Shown: piece by piece, positions 1 through 7,123 of the stretch
How positions within the stretch are numbered: position 1 is the first letter of the stretch
Layout: each line of letters starts with the position of its first letter
Assembly (NCBI GenBank): GCA_947379865.1
Contig: CANCOY010000031.1
Location: 1 to 34,889, forward strand
Source: Acetobacteraceae bacterium
GTDB lineage: Bacteria; Pseudomonadota; Alphaproteobacteria; Zavarziniales; Zavarziniaceae
Direction: 5' to 3'
Length of the DNA stretch: 34,889 nt
Program-made: the position numbers and the translations under genes
Notes under the pieces: generated by a model
What the model was told of the DNA's origin: nothing
What the model saw: only the letters and a program-made list of their open reading frames with translations
Database searches by the model: none

Positions 1-398
1 CGCCAGTCGTTGCGCCGGGTGCACAAAAAGGCATGCAGGCCATAGCGAAACTTGGCCACCAGCCCCAGGCCACGGAATTTCAGCAGGGCCAGCGGGTTAC
101 CCCAGGCCTGTAACCTGTTCTGATACCAATAGCCCATGCGCGTCTCGACCCAGCGCATCCTGTGGGCAAGGCCCAGTTCCCCCAGCACCTGCAGGAAATC
201 ATGGTCCGAGATACAGTGGAAATGGTAATAGCGCTCGATCGCAAGGCCGTTGAAATCAAAGCTTGCGGTCATGCCGCCCACACGGTCGTCCGCCTCGAAC
301 ACCACGGGCCTGTGGCCATCAAGGACCAGCTGATAGGCCACCGCCAGCCCCATGGGGCCAGCGCCAAGCACTGCGATCCGCTGCGGTTGGGCCACCAT
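1..398 (-). CDS. NAD(P)/FAD-dependent oxidoreductase, UDP-galactopyranose mutase / amine-oxidase-like (partial, C-terminus outside window)
   Basis: About 132 N-terminal residues are present; the 3' end lies beyond the left edge. The protein opens with a Rossmann FAD-binding motif (GAGPMGLAVAYQL, about residues 12-24), an acidic residue at the end of the second strand (VFEADDRVGGM), then ERYYHFHCI. This layout is typical of the UGM / protoporphyrinogen-oxidase-like flavoproteins often found in polysaccharide clusters. The ATG at 398 lies 2 bases after the stop of the preceding epimerase-like gene, so it is the last visible gene of the arabinose operon. Role inferred: redox or mutase step on a sugar or lipid-linked sugar. 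The substrate cannot be read from this fragment, and the family is broad enough that a carotenoid or squalene desaturase-like enzyme is also possible. Confidence 0.75.
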   Translation of the reverse strand, partial: MVAQPQRIAVLGAGPMGLAVAYQLVLDGHRPVVFEADDRVGGMTASFDFNGLAIERYYHFHCISDHDFLQVLGELGLAHRMRWVETRMGYWYQNRLQAWGNPLALLKFRGLGLVAKFRYGLHAFLCTRRNDW

Positions 399-400
399 CG

Positions 401-1342
401 TCAGAACTCCAGAACCACGTCGCCATAGCGCGGGTCGTTGAAGGTTTCATCAATCGCCTGGGCAAAAGGGGTGAGGGGCACGCCAAAGATGCCCGGCCAG
501 TCGATCACCTCGAAGCTGTCGCGGGCCACCAGGGCTGCAAGCTGCTGGGTGGTAAAGGGCGGGTTGCGGTCGAACAGGCCCCAGAGCCAGAGCAGGGCAT
601 GAAACAGGGAATAGGGTATGCGCAGGATCATCGCCTGGGCGCGGGTCGCCTTGCGGATTTCGCGGACAATGTCGATGTAGTCGATCTGCTCGTGGCCGGA
701 AATGTTGAAGGTGCCGCTGCGCACCCGCTTTTCGATGCAACTGATGATGATGTTGCAGAAATCCCCGACATAAAGGGGCTGGCGCATATAGCGGCCATGG
801 CCCGGGATGGGAAACACCGGCACCTTCTTCATGAAACGCGACAGCCAGCCCAGATGCTTGCGGTCGAACCAGCCAAACATCAGCGTTGGCCGCAGGATGG
901 GGCATTCGAGGCCGCTGGCCAGCACCAGCGCCTCCTGCTCGGTCTTGGTGCGAGTATAGAAATCATCAGCCACCGACACCACCACCGAGGAACTGATGTG
1001 GATGAGGTCAGGCACCTGATGCGCCCTGATGGCTTCCATCACCAGCCGTGTCGACTGCACATTGTTGCGGACAAATTCATCGTAATTGTTACCGCCAATC
1101 TGGGCCTGCAGCATCACCACCACCTGGGCGTCGGCAAAATGGCGCTGCCAGTCGCCCGGCTCGGCCAGGTCGGCGTATTCCGCCACGATACCCGGCTGCA
1201 CCCGCTTCAGGACCTCGAGATTGGCGCGGTGCTTGTCGAGCACAACGATGTCCGCATAGCCCTTGGCCCTGAGGCGGGCCACCAGGTTCTGCCCCACCAG
1301 ACCAGCCCCGCCGGGAAGAACGATTTTCCGCGTCTGCGCCAT
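401..1342 (-). CDS. NAD-dependent epimerase/dehydratase family protein (extended-SDR-like)
   Basis: A protein of 313 residues with an N-terminal dinucleotide-binding glycine motif (PGGAGLVGQN) soon after the start and an acidic residue at the end of beta-2 (VVLDKH), which suggests NAD. A serine-rich strand (ISSSVVVSVADDF) leads to a YTRTK active-site Tyr-Lys pair. The C-terminal half has the loose substrate-binding region of extended SDRs. The start was placed at ATG 1342 because the Rossmann strand begins directly after it; in-frame alternatives are ATG 1354 and GTG 1375. It follows the 585-residue membrane protein by 41 bases and precedes the flavoprotein by 2. Role inferred: modification of a nucleotide- or lipid-linked sugar in the same pathway. 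The actual reaction (epimerase, dehydratase or reductase) cannot be told from sequence. Confidence 0.85.
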   Translation of the reverse strand: MAQTRKIVLPGGAGLVGQNLVARLRAKGYADIVVLDKHRANLEVLKRVQPGIVAEYADLAEPGDWQRHFADAQVVVMLQAQIGGNNYDEFVRNNVQSTRLVMEAIRAHQVPDLIHISSSVVVSVADDFYTRTKTEQEALVLASGLECPILRPTLMFGWFDRKHLGWLSRFMKKVPVFPIPGHGRYMRQPLYVGDFCNIIISCIEKRVRSGTFNISGHEQIDYIDIVREIRKATRAQAMILRIPYSLFHALLWLWGLFDRNPPFTTQQLAALVARDSFEVIDWPGIFGVPLTPFAQAIDETFNDPRYGDVVLEF

Positions 1343-1383
1343 GCCATCACCCATTCTGCCCACCCACACCCGCACCGCGCCCG

Positions 1384-3141
1384 TCAGGGGAGGCGGAAAT
1401 CAATCCGGCAACGTGGCTCCTGGCCGGTCGCGACAAGGGTGCTGCCGGCGGATGCCACCTGAACATAGCCGACAAAGCCGGCGTATTCCGCCCGTGCATC
1501 GGTTTGCTTTGCCACGTCCTGTCGCCTCTTGCCGACCATGGCGAACCCCGTAACCAGGCCCTTGTCATTGACGAAGCGGACAAGCCGGGGCGCGGCGCGT
1601 GTCAGCGGATCAAACATCCAGCCCGTGACCAGAATAAAGGCAGGCGCCCCATCAACCGGCACGGCCGCATCAAGGGAGCCCAGACAGGCCGGTGCCTCAG
1701 GCACGGCAAAGGCCATGCCCAGCGCCTGGTCGAGATGGGCATAAGGCGGCTGGCCAAAAAATGACAGGCCGAGCGGCCTTGCCGCCGCCGAGAGCATGCG
1801 GGCGCGCTCAGCAACGGGATACACGCTCTTGATGGCAGCCTCGTCATTGATGTCGAGGGTGAGGGCAAGGGCCGCCACCTCCCGTGGGAACAGGGTCTCG
1901 CCGGCATTCCGCAGGGCCTTGGCCTGATAGGTCAGCATGAGCGCGCCAAGACCCACGAACAGCATCACGTGGTTCCTGGTGTCCGTGGCCGGCCTGAAAC
2001 TTGCCCGGTGCCACAGCAGCAAAAGCAGGGCGGCCCAGGCCATGAGGGCTGGCGTGGTATAGCGCAGGGCAAAAACGCTCTCCTCACCCAGGGCCAGACG
2101 ACCGCCAGCCGTCGCCACCGCCGAGGCACCGATATAGGCAATGAAGAAAAGCAGGGCCGCAGCAAAGGGCGATTTTTCCACCGTGAAAAACCACCGCCGG
2201 ACCAGGACAGCAGAGGTGATGGTGAACACAATGCCCGCAATCAGCGCCACAAGCGCGCCAAGTCGGCGGCCACCGACCAGGAAATTGAACGGGGTGCCAA
2301 GGAACATCATCGCATAGTTGAAGGCATCAAGTGGGCGATGAAGCAGTGTATCCGTCAGCGAGCCATGGCCACCGGGCTTGCTGTAGCCCTTGAAATAGGC
2401 CACCCCGATCACGACTGCAGTGATCAAAAGAATTACGGCCCGGCCATGGCCCTGCCGCAGCACAAGCACATAGGCAAGCATGAGCGGGGCAACAATGACG
2501 CCACTGGCCAGCGTGCCGGCCGACAGAATGCCAAGCAGGCACGCGATGGCGAAATCCCACCAGACCGATGAGGTCGCTGATCTTGCCAGAAAATAGAACG
2601 CCATCAGTGGCAGCAGCTGCGCCAGAAAAAACTCTGACTGGAAGGCATGGGTAAAATTATCACTCTGGGTCCACAGAAAGAGGGCGCCCACAATGAAGCA
2701 CAGCAAGGCCCATGTGTTCGCCGTCCACCCGTCGCGCCTGTCGTCAAACCTCTTCATGAAAAGATACATGAAAAAGGCCGCCACAGTGGCAAAGGCATAA
2801 TTTGCCAAAATCAGAAAATAGCTCATTCCGTCAAAGAATGTGTAATCAAGCCAGAACAGCCCGCGCGAGAGAATGATCCTGTGCTCATTGTGCTGCGCCC
2901 ACCACACACCCGTATCGCCATTCTGGAGGCGCAGCATCATGTTCAGGGTGCTATCCCACATGTCCCAATAGGGAATGGCTGAGTAGTTCCGTATACCCCC
3001 GACGATGGAAAGGCCAATCATCAGCGCCGCAAAGGCGCCGCCAAGACGGGCCGGCGAAAGCCGCCAAAGACCAGGGGTCAGGGTCAAGCGATTTCCTTCA
3101 CGATGAAATGGCTGGTTGCCGCTGTCCCTGGCCCAATTCAT
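1384..3141 (-). CDS. Polytopic membrane protein of unknown function; candidate GT-C-like glycosyltransferase
   Basis: A protein of 585 residues with roughly ten or more hydrophobic segments, the first at about 33-51, and a soluble C-terminal domain of about 150 residues. The loop after the first segment is acidic and aromatic (PYWDMWD, residues 57-63; HNEHRI, 84-89), where GT-C enzymes carry catalytic Asp/Glu residues. I do not recognise a named family. The ATG overlaps the stop of the upstream 643-residue membrane protein by 4 bases (ATGA), so the two are likely translationally coupled and may work as a pair. Placement just after a complete polyprenyl-phospho-arabinose pathway suggests transfer of arabinofuranose, or flipping or polymerising of a product, but this is inference from fold and context only. 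Confidence 0.8.
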   Translation of the reverse strand: MNWARDSGNQPFHREGNRLTLTPGLWRLSPARLGGAFAALMIGLSIVGGIRNYSAIPYWDMWDSTLNMMLRLQNGDTGVWWAQHNEHRIILSRGLFWLDYTFFDGMSYFLILANYAFATVAAFFMYLFMKRFDDRRDGWTANTWALLCFIVGALFLWTQSDNFTHAFQSEFFLAQLLPLMAFYFLARSATSSVWWDFAIACLLGILSAGTLASGVIVAPLMLAYVLVLRQGHGRAVILLITAVVIGVAYFKGYSKPGGHGSLTDTLLHRPLDAFNYAMMFLGTPFNFLVGGRRLGALVALIAGIVFTITSAVLVRRWFFTVEKSPFAAALLFFIAYIGASAVATAGGRLALGEESVFALRYTTPALMAWAALLLLLWHRASFRPATDTRNHVMLFVGLGALMLTYQAKALRNAGETLFPREVAALALTLDINDEAAIKSVYPVAERARMLSAAARPLGLSFFGQPPYAHLDQALGMAFAVPEAPACLGSLDAAVPVDGAPAFILVTGWMFDPLTRAAPRLVRFVNDKGLVTGFAMVGKRRQDVAKQTDARAEYAGFVGYVQVASAGSTLVATGQEPRCRIDFRLP

Positions 3142-5069
3142 GGCGCTCGGGGCGAGGACAGGGGGAGGAAGGCGATCTCGTACTCTTCCCTGAAGGCGCC
3201 GGGAAGGCCGAAGGAAACGATTGACAGCGACCGCACCCTTTTGCCGTCCAGCGCCCCCGGATTGCTATAAAGCTGCGCGAAATCTGCGGCCGACCCCACC
3301 AGTGGCGAGATCAGAAAGCCGGTCTCGGTCATGCCAGCGATCAGGCGGTACTGCCTGACGGTTCCATCGTCCAGCATCACCCACAGCCTGAGCTTTGCTG
3401 ATTTCAGGGCAAGATCGGCGATTTTCCCCACAATACTTTTGCGGAACTTGATGCGGGCGAACATCGGGCCGCTGCCGTGGGGAACCGCAACGATCTCGCC
3501 AAGCGCGTGCTGCGCCTTGATGAGCGGCTGTGGCAGAACAACCGGGGATGCCGACTGTTTCTTCAGAATCAGATACTCACCAGCGAAACCGGCCGGCCGG
3601 TAGTTTTGCAGGATGGTGGGCCAACTCAGCCCGTCTTCAAGTGCGGGAAAGCGGCCATCGATGGGCTGGACAGCGAAGAACAGATTATCAGGCGCGCCCT
3701 CACCACTGAGGTGGGCATTGTTCATTTCCGCCAGAGCCGGTGTATAGGCGGAATAGCTCTGGAAAACCGGGCGGGGATTCCACTGGTTACCCGACGCGAT
3801 CAGTGCACTTTGCCCATAAGAGTAGATGTCAGATGTCCCGGGCAGGACCGGAAGCGCTGCTTCCCCAGCAATTCGAGCCGTGGCAATGGCGAACGAACGC
3901 GCCAGATCGCCATCGTCAGAGAGGCGACTTTGCAGGCCATTCCACGCAACTGCATAGCGCTCAAAGGTCTTGTCGAACCGGGATTCAATGTTGTCCCCGC
4001 CGTGATAGTAAACAGGCAGGGAAAGATTGAAAGTGGCTATTATAAAAATGGCAACTGCGAACCCAGGTGTCTTTCTGGGCGTTAAATTGAAGATCAAAAG
4101 GGCCGAGAAAAACAAGAAAATCCCGGTTTTTACCGCATGCCCATCCTGGCGAACACAACCTGCCTTCAATGCGACCAAAAAAGAGACAAAAATAATTAGT
4201 ATTTGGATGGCTTTTTTTGAATTTGGCTTGTTTTCAGATTTGTAAATCGTATATCCAAAAAATATTGCTGTCAGTCCGAATAATAACAGCTCACTAATTG
4301 GGCCATTTATAGACATTGCGTCAGTATAGCCGGAGGTAATCGGCCGAAGCCCGTCCAGATAAGAAAAAAGATTGGCTATTTTTTGGCCCGCTGCAACCCA
4401 AAATACAGCCATGTATACAAGGGGCGCCATCCCACAAATCGCCGCGACCAACCAATTCCTGATGGTCAGCTGATGCAGAACAACCAGCATCAACACAGGG
4501 GCATAGATCAGAATGAAACTGCCCTTTACCAGCGGCGCAAGGCCAAAGGGGAGCAGCAGAACAAGCAGGCAGCCGATGGTGCGCAACTGCCCCGAGCGTG
4601 CCTCAACATCCCGTCCGGTTGCGAAAAAACCCACAAAAAGGGCGTGGGCAAAGAACAAGGCATCGGAATACTTGGGCAAGAGGACCAGTGCCAGCACCAG
4701 TGCCGTCCTGATCACCCAATGGCTGTTCCTGAAAAGAAGCAGGACCCCCAGGACAAACGGCATGGCAAAGCACACAGAGCCCCACATCATCAGGCCATCT
4801 GTCACCGGGTGATAAAATTGCGTGCCAACAGAGGCATAGGGTCCGTAGGTGAAGAAAATATCACGGCCCAGCACCAGCCCCTGGGCCATGGCCTGGTTCA
4901 TGCCAAACACCCACGACGGGTCGAGGCCAGCTTCCGGCATAAACGGCGCGAACGGCAGAAGTCTGCCAAGCGATGCGATGACAAAGGCCACGGGGAAAAT
5001 CAGGGCGCCGATCAGCTGACGGGGCGCCGGGCGCGCTGGCGAGGCTGCGACGTGGTCTGGTAGAGCCAT
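3138..5069 (-). CDS. Large polytopic membrane protein of unknown function; second candidate GT-C-like glycosyltransferase
   Basis: A protein of 643 residues with the first membrane segment at about 20-40, followed by an acidic first loop (GLDPSW, residues 48-53; GRDIFFTYGP, 68-77). About ten further hydrophobic segments run to around residue 340, then comes a long soluble C-terminal region. The topology (hydrophobic N-terminal half, first loop with conserved Asp, periplasmic-sized C-terminus) fits GT-C transferases using polyprenyl-phosphate sugars, but no named family is recognised. It starts 1 base after the DprE2-like stop and overlaps the next membrane-protein gene by 4 bases. The stretch 4000-4400 is much more AT-rich than the surrounding DNA, with many AAA, AAT and TTT codons, which suggests foreign origin or relaxed selection there. 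Confidence 0.8.
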   Translation of the reverse strand: MALPDHVAASPARPAPRQLIGALIFPVAFVIASLGRLLPFAPFMPEAGLDPSWVFGMNQAMAQGLVLGRDIFFTYGPYASVGTQFYHPVTDGLMMWGSVCFAMPFVLGVLLLFRNSHWVIRTALVLALVLLPKYSDALFFAHALFVGFFATGRDVEARSGQLRTIGCLLVLLLPFGLAPLVKGSFILIYAPVLMLVVLHQLTIRNWLVAAICGMAPLVYMAVFWVAAGQKIANLFSYLDGLRPITSGYTDAMSINGPISELLLFGLTAIFFGYTIYKSENKPNSKKAIQILIIFVSFLVALKAGCVRQDGHAVKTGIFLFFSALLIFNLTPRKTPGFAVAIFIIATFNLSLPVYYHGGDNIESRFDKTFERYAVAWNGLQSRLSDDGDLARSFAIATARIAGEAALPVLPGTSDIYSYGQSALIASGNQWNPRPVFQSYSAYTPALAEMNNAHLSGEGAPDNLFFAVQPIDGRFPALEDGLSWPTILQNYRPAGFAGEYLILKKQSASPVVLPQPLIKAQHALGEIVAVPHGSGPMFARIKFRKSIVGKIADLALKSAKLRLWVMLDDGTVRQYRLIAGMTETGFLISPLVGSAADFAQLYSNPGALDGKRVRSLSIVSFGLPGAFREEYEIAFLPLSSPRAP

Positions 5070-5070
5070 T

Positions 5071-5823
5071 TCAGATATCCATTTTCCTGAATACGAACCA
5101 CGGCAGATGGCGAATGATCATCATGATCAGTCCCCATTTCGCAGGAGCATGGCAGACAAGGCTGCCGCGGGCGATGGCGCCCGTGATGCGTGCCGCCACT
5201 GCCTCGACCGGTGCCAGTGCCACCCCCTGGCTTTTGAGATGGGCCGTCATGGGCGTGTCCGTGGGGCCGGGCTTAATCAGCACCACCCTGACTGCCGAGG
5301 CCGCCAGGCGGTGCTGCAGGCCCTGGGCATAACGGGTGACCAAGCCCTTGGCGGCGCCATAAACATAATTCGACTTGCGCCCCCGGTCGCCAGCGACCGA
5401 ACCGATGATGGCCAGCGTGCCCCGGTTCGCCCGCTCCATATGGCCCACAAAGGCCTCGGCAAACAGAACCGGCGACAGGGCGTTGATCTCCAGCGCCTCG
5501 CGGCAGGCCGCCAGATCGCTCTGGCACGCCGCCTGGTCGGGCAGGGAACCGTGCGCGATCAGCACCACATCGGGCGGTCCGGCCCCGGCGATCTCGTCGG
5601 CAAAAGCCTGGATCTTTTGTGGGTCGGCAAAGTCGGCCACCCGGGTGCTGATGATCATGTCGCGGCCCCGCACCCGCAGGTCATCGGCCACCACCTGAAG
5701 CCTGGCGGCATCGCGGCCCACCAGCACCATCTCGCCTGCCCCTTCAGCGGCCCACAGCCGGGCGCAGTGTTGGGCGATGGCCGAGGTGGCGCCGAGGATG
5801 ACGATTTTATTGCGCGCGCTCAC
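5071..5823 (-). CDS. dprE2: Decaprenylphosphoryl-2-keto-ribose reductase homologue (DprE2-like SDR)
   Basis: A short-chain dehydrogenase of 250 residues. The cofactor motif is GATSAIA (11-17), and the catalytic set is S142 in GSVAGDRGRK, Y155 and K159 in YVYGAAK. The SVAGDRGR-SNYVYG block and the C-terminal VFRK end are characteristic of DprE2. In mycobacteria DprE2 reduces decaprenylphosphoryl-2-keto-ribose to decaprenylphosphoryl-arabinose with a nicotinamide cofactor, completing the C2' epimerisation begun by DprE1. The gene begins with GTG one base after the DprE1-like stop and ends one base before the 643-residue membrane protein, so all are in one operon. The function is strongly supported by the DprE1 and UbiA neighbours; the polyprenyl chain length is unknown. 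Confidence 0.9.
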   Translation of the reverse strand: MSARNKIVILGATSAIAQHCARLWAAEGAGEMVLVGRDAARLQVVADDLRVRGRDMIISTRVADFADPQKIQAFADEIAGAGPPDVVLIAHGSLPDQAACQSDLAACREALEINALSPVLFAEAFVGHMERANRGTLAIIGSVAGDRGRKSNYVYGAAKGLVTRYAQGLQHRLAASAVRVVLIKPGPTDTPMTAHLKSQGVALAPVEAVAARITGAIARGSLVCHAPAKWGLIMMIIRHLPWFVFRKMDI

Positions 5824-5824
5824 A

Positions 5825-7123
5825 TCAGTTTCCCATCAGGCGGCGCGACATGTCGGAACTGATGCCCGGGTCGCGATAGGTGAGGAATTCGGCAAGGCGC
5901 GGATAGCCCGCCTCAAAAAGATCACGCGGCATGCGCGCGTCCTTGGCGGGATAGAGGCGGCCGCCCGCCTCGCGCACAATGGCGTCGAGGCTTTCGAACA
6001 GCTTGAGGGTGCGGCCGCCGTTGTTGGTGAAATCAAGGGCGAGTGTTGCGCCTGGCTGCGCAAAGCTGAGCATGCCCACGGGCGGGCGATCCCCAAAGGT
6101 CTTCAGTACCGAGAGGAACGAGCCCTGCCCCGAGCGCGCAATCGCCTGCAACAGGGCCCGGGTGGCCTCAGGCCCCACGGCACGCGGCACGACACACTGG
6201 TATTGGTAAAAGCCCTTCGGCCCATACATGCGGTTCCAGTCGCGCACATTGTCAAGCGGGTGGAAGAAGGGCTGGTAATGCACAATCGCCCGCCCCGCCT
6301 GCCGCTTCTTGAGGGCGTTATAGGCCAGATTGAAGGGCCGCAGGCTGAGCCGGTTGACGAGGGAGACGGGCGGCACCAAAGGCATGGCGAGCGTGCGGGC
6401 GACAGGCTCCGGCCGCTCCCCGGCCTCCACCGGATTGGCCCGCATGAAGATGCCCCGCCCGGCATCACCGGCCAGACAGTCGATCCAGGAAACCGTGTGC
6501 TCCCACCCCGCGTCAGAGGCATCCGACAGGAAAAAGAACGCGTCGAGATCAGCCTGCACAAGGGTTTCGGTCGCCAGCCACGGCCCCGGCACCGGGCGCA
6601 GCTGCAGTTCGGCCGCCACGATCACGCCCGTCAGGCCAAGGCCGCCAACGGTGGCGGCAAACCAGCCGGGCAGAACATCGGGCCCGCAGGTCAGCGTTTC
6701 GCCGTCGGTGCGTGCCAGGCTTAGCCAGCGGACATGATCGCCAAAGGTGCCCTGCACATGGTGGTTCTTGCCATGCACATCATTGGCAATGGCGCCGCCG
6801 ACTGTCACAAACTGGGTTCCTGGCACCACAGGCAGCATCCAGCCCCGGGGCACCATCAGCCGCTGGATATCCCCCAGCAGAACGCCTGCCTCACAAACGA
6901 GGCGCCCGGTGCCTGCATCAAAGGCGATGAAGTGATCAAGCCCGCGGGTGGCCCATAGCTGCCCCCCCGCGTTCAGGCAGACATCGCCATAGCTGCGGCC
7001 CATGCCATGGGCAAGGCCGGGCCTTGTGCTGCGGATGACGTCCGCCACAGCGGCACCGCTGGTGAAGGCGGTTACACAATGGGCGTGGTGCGAAAGTCGG
7101 CCCCAGGACGTGACGCTTACCAA
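5825..7123 (-). CDS. dprE1: Decaprenylphosphoryl-ribose oxidase homologue (DprE1-like FAD oxidase)
   Basis: A protein of 432 residues with the full DprE1 pattern: GMGRSYGD FAD loop (40-47), GGAIANDVHGKNHH (109-122, His117 matching His132 of the mycobacterial enzyme), FFHPLD and YQYQCVVP in the substrate domain, a Lys in VLKTFG, and K394 in AKDAR matching the essential Lys418. It oxidises the C2' hydroxyl of polyprenylphospho-ribofuranose to the 2-keto form, which DprE2 then reduces. At the position of mycobacterial Cys387 (GWNICVDF) this protein reads GATLALDF, so Ala362 replaces the cysteine that benzothiazinone-type suicide inhibitors attack. The only plausible start is TTG at 7123, overlapping the UbiA stop by 7 bases; no ATG or GTG occurs before the FAD loop, so initiation probably depends on coupling. 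Confidence 0.92.
   Translation of the reverse strand: MVSVTSWGRLSHHAHCVTAFTSGAAVADVIRSTRPGLAHGMGRSYGDVCLNAGGQLWATRGLDHFIAFDAGTGRLVCEAGVLLGDIQRLMVPRGWMLPVVPGTQFVTVGGAIANDVHGKNHHVQGTFGDHVRWLSLARTDGETLTCGPDVLPGWFAATVGGLGLTGVIVAAELQLRPVPGPWLATETLVQADLDAFFFLSDASDAGWEHTVSWIDCLAGDAGRGIFMRANPVEAGERPEPVARTLAMPLVPPVSLVNRLSLRPFNLAYNALKKRQAGRAIVHYQPFFHPLDNVRDWNRMYGPKGFYQYQCVVPRAVGPEATRALLQAIARSGQGSFLSVLKTFGDRPPVGMLSFAQPGATLALDFTNNGGRTLKLFESLDAIVREAGGRLYPAKDARMPRDLFEAGYPRLAEFLTYRDPGISSDMSRRLMGN

Noticed and set aside
263..1462. Long plus-strand open frame (399 codons) opposite the epimerase-like gene
   Set aside because: It covers the opposite strand of a gene with clear SDR motifs and its translation is rich in His, Gly and Arg without family features, as expected for a GC-rich antisense shadow.
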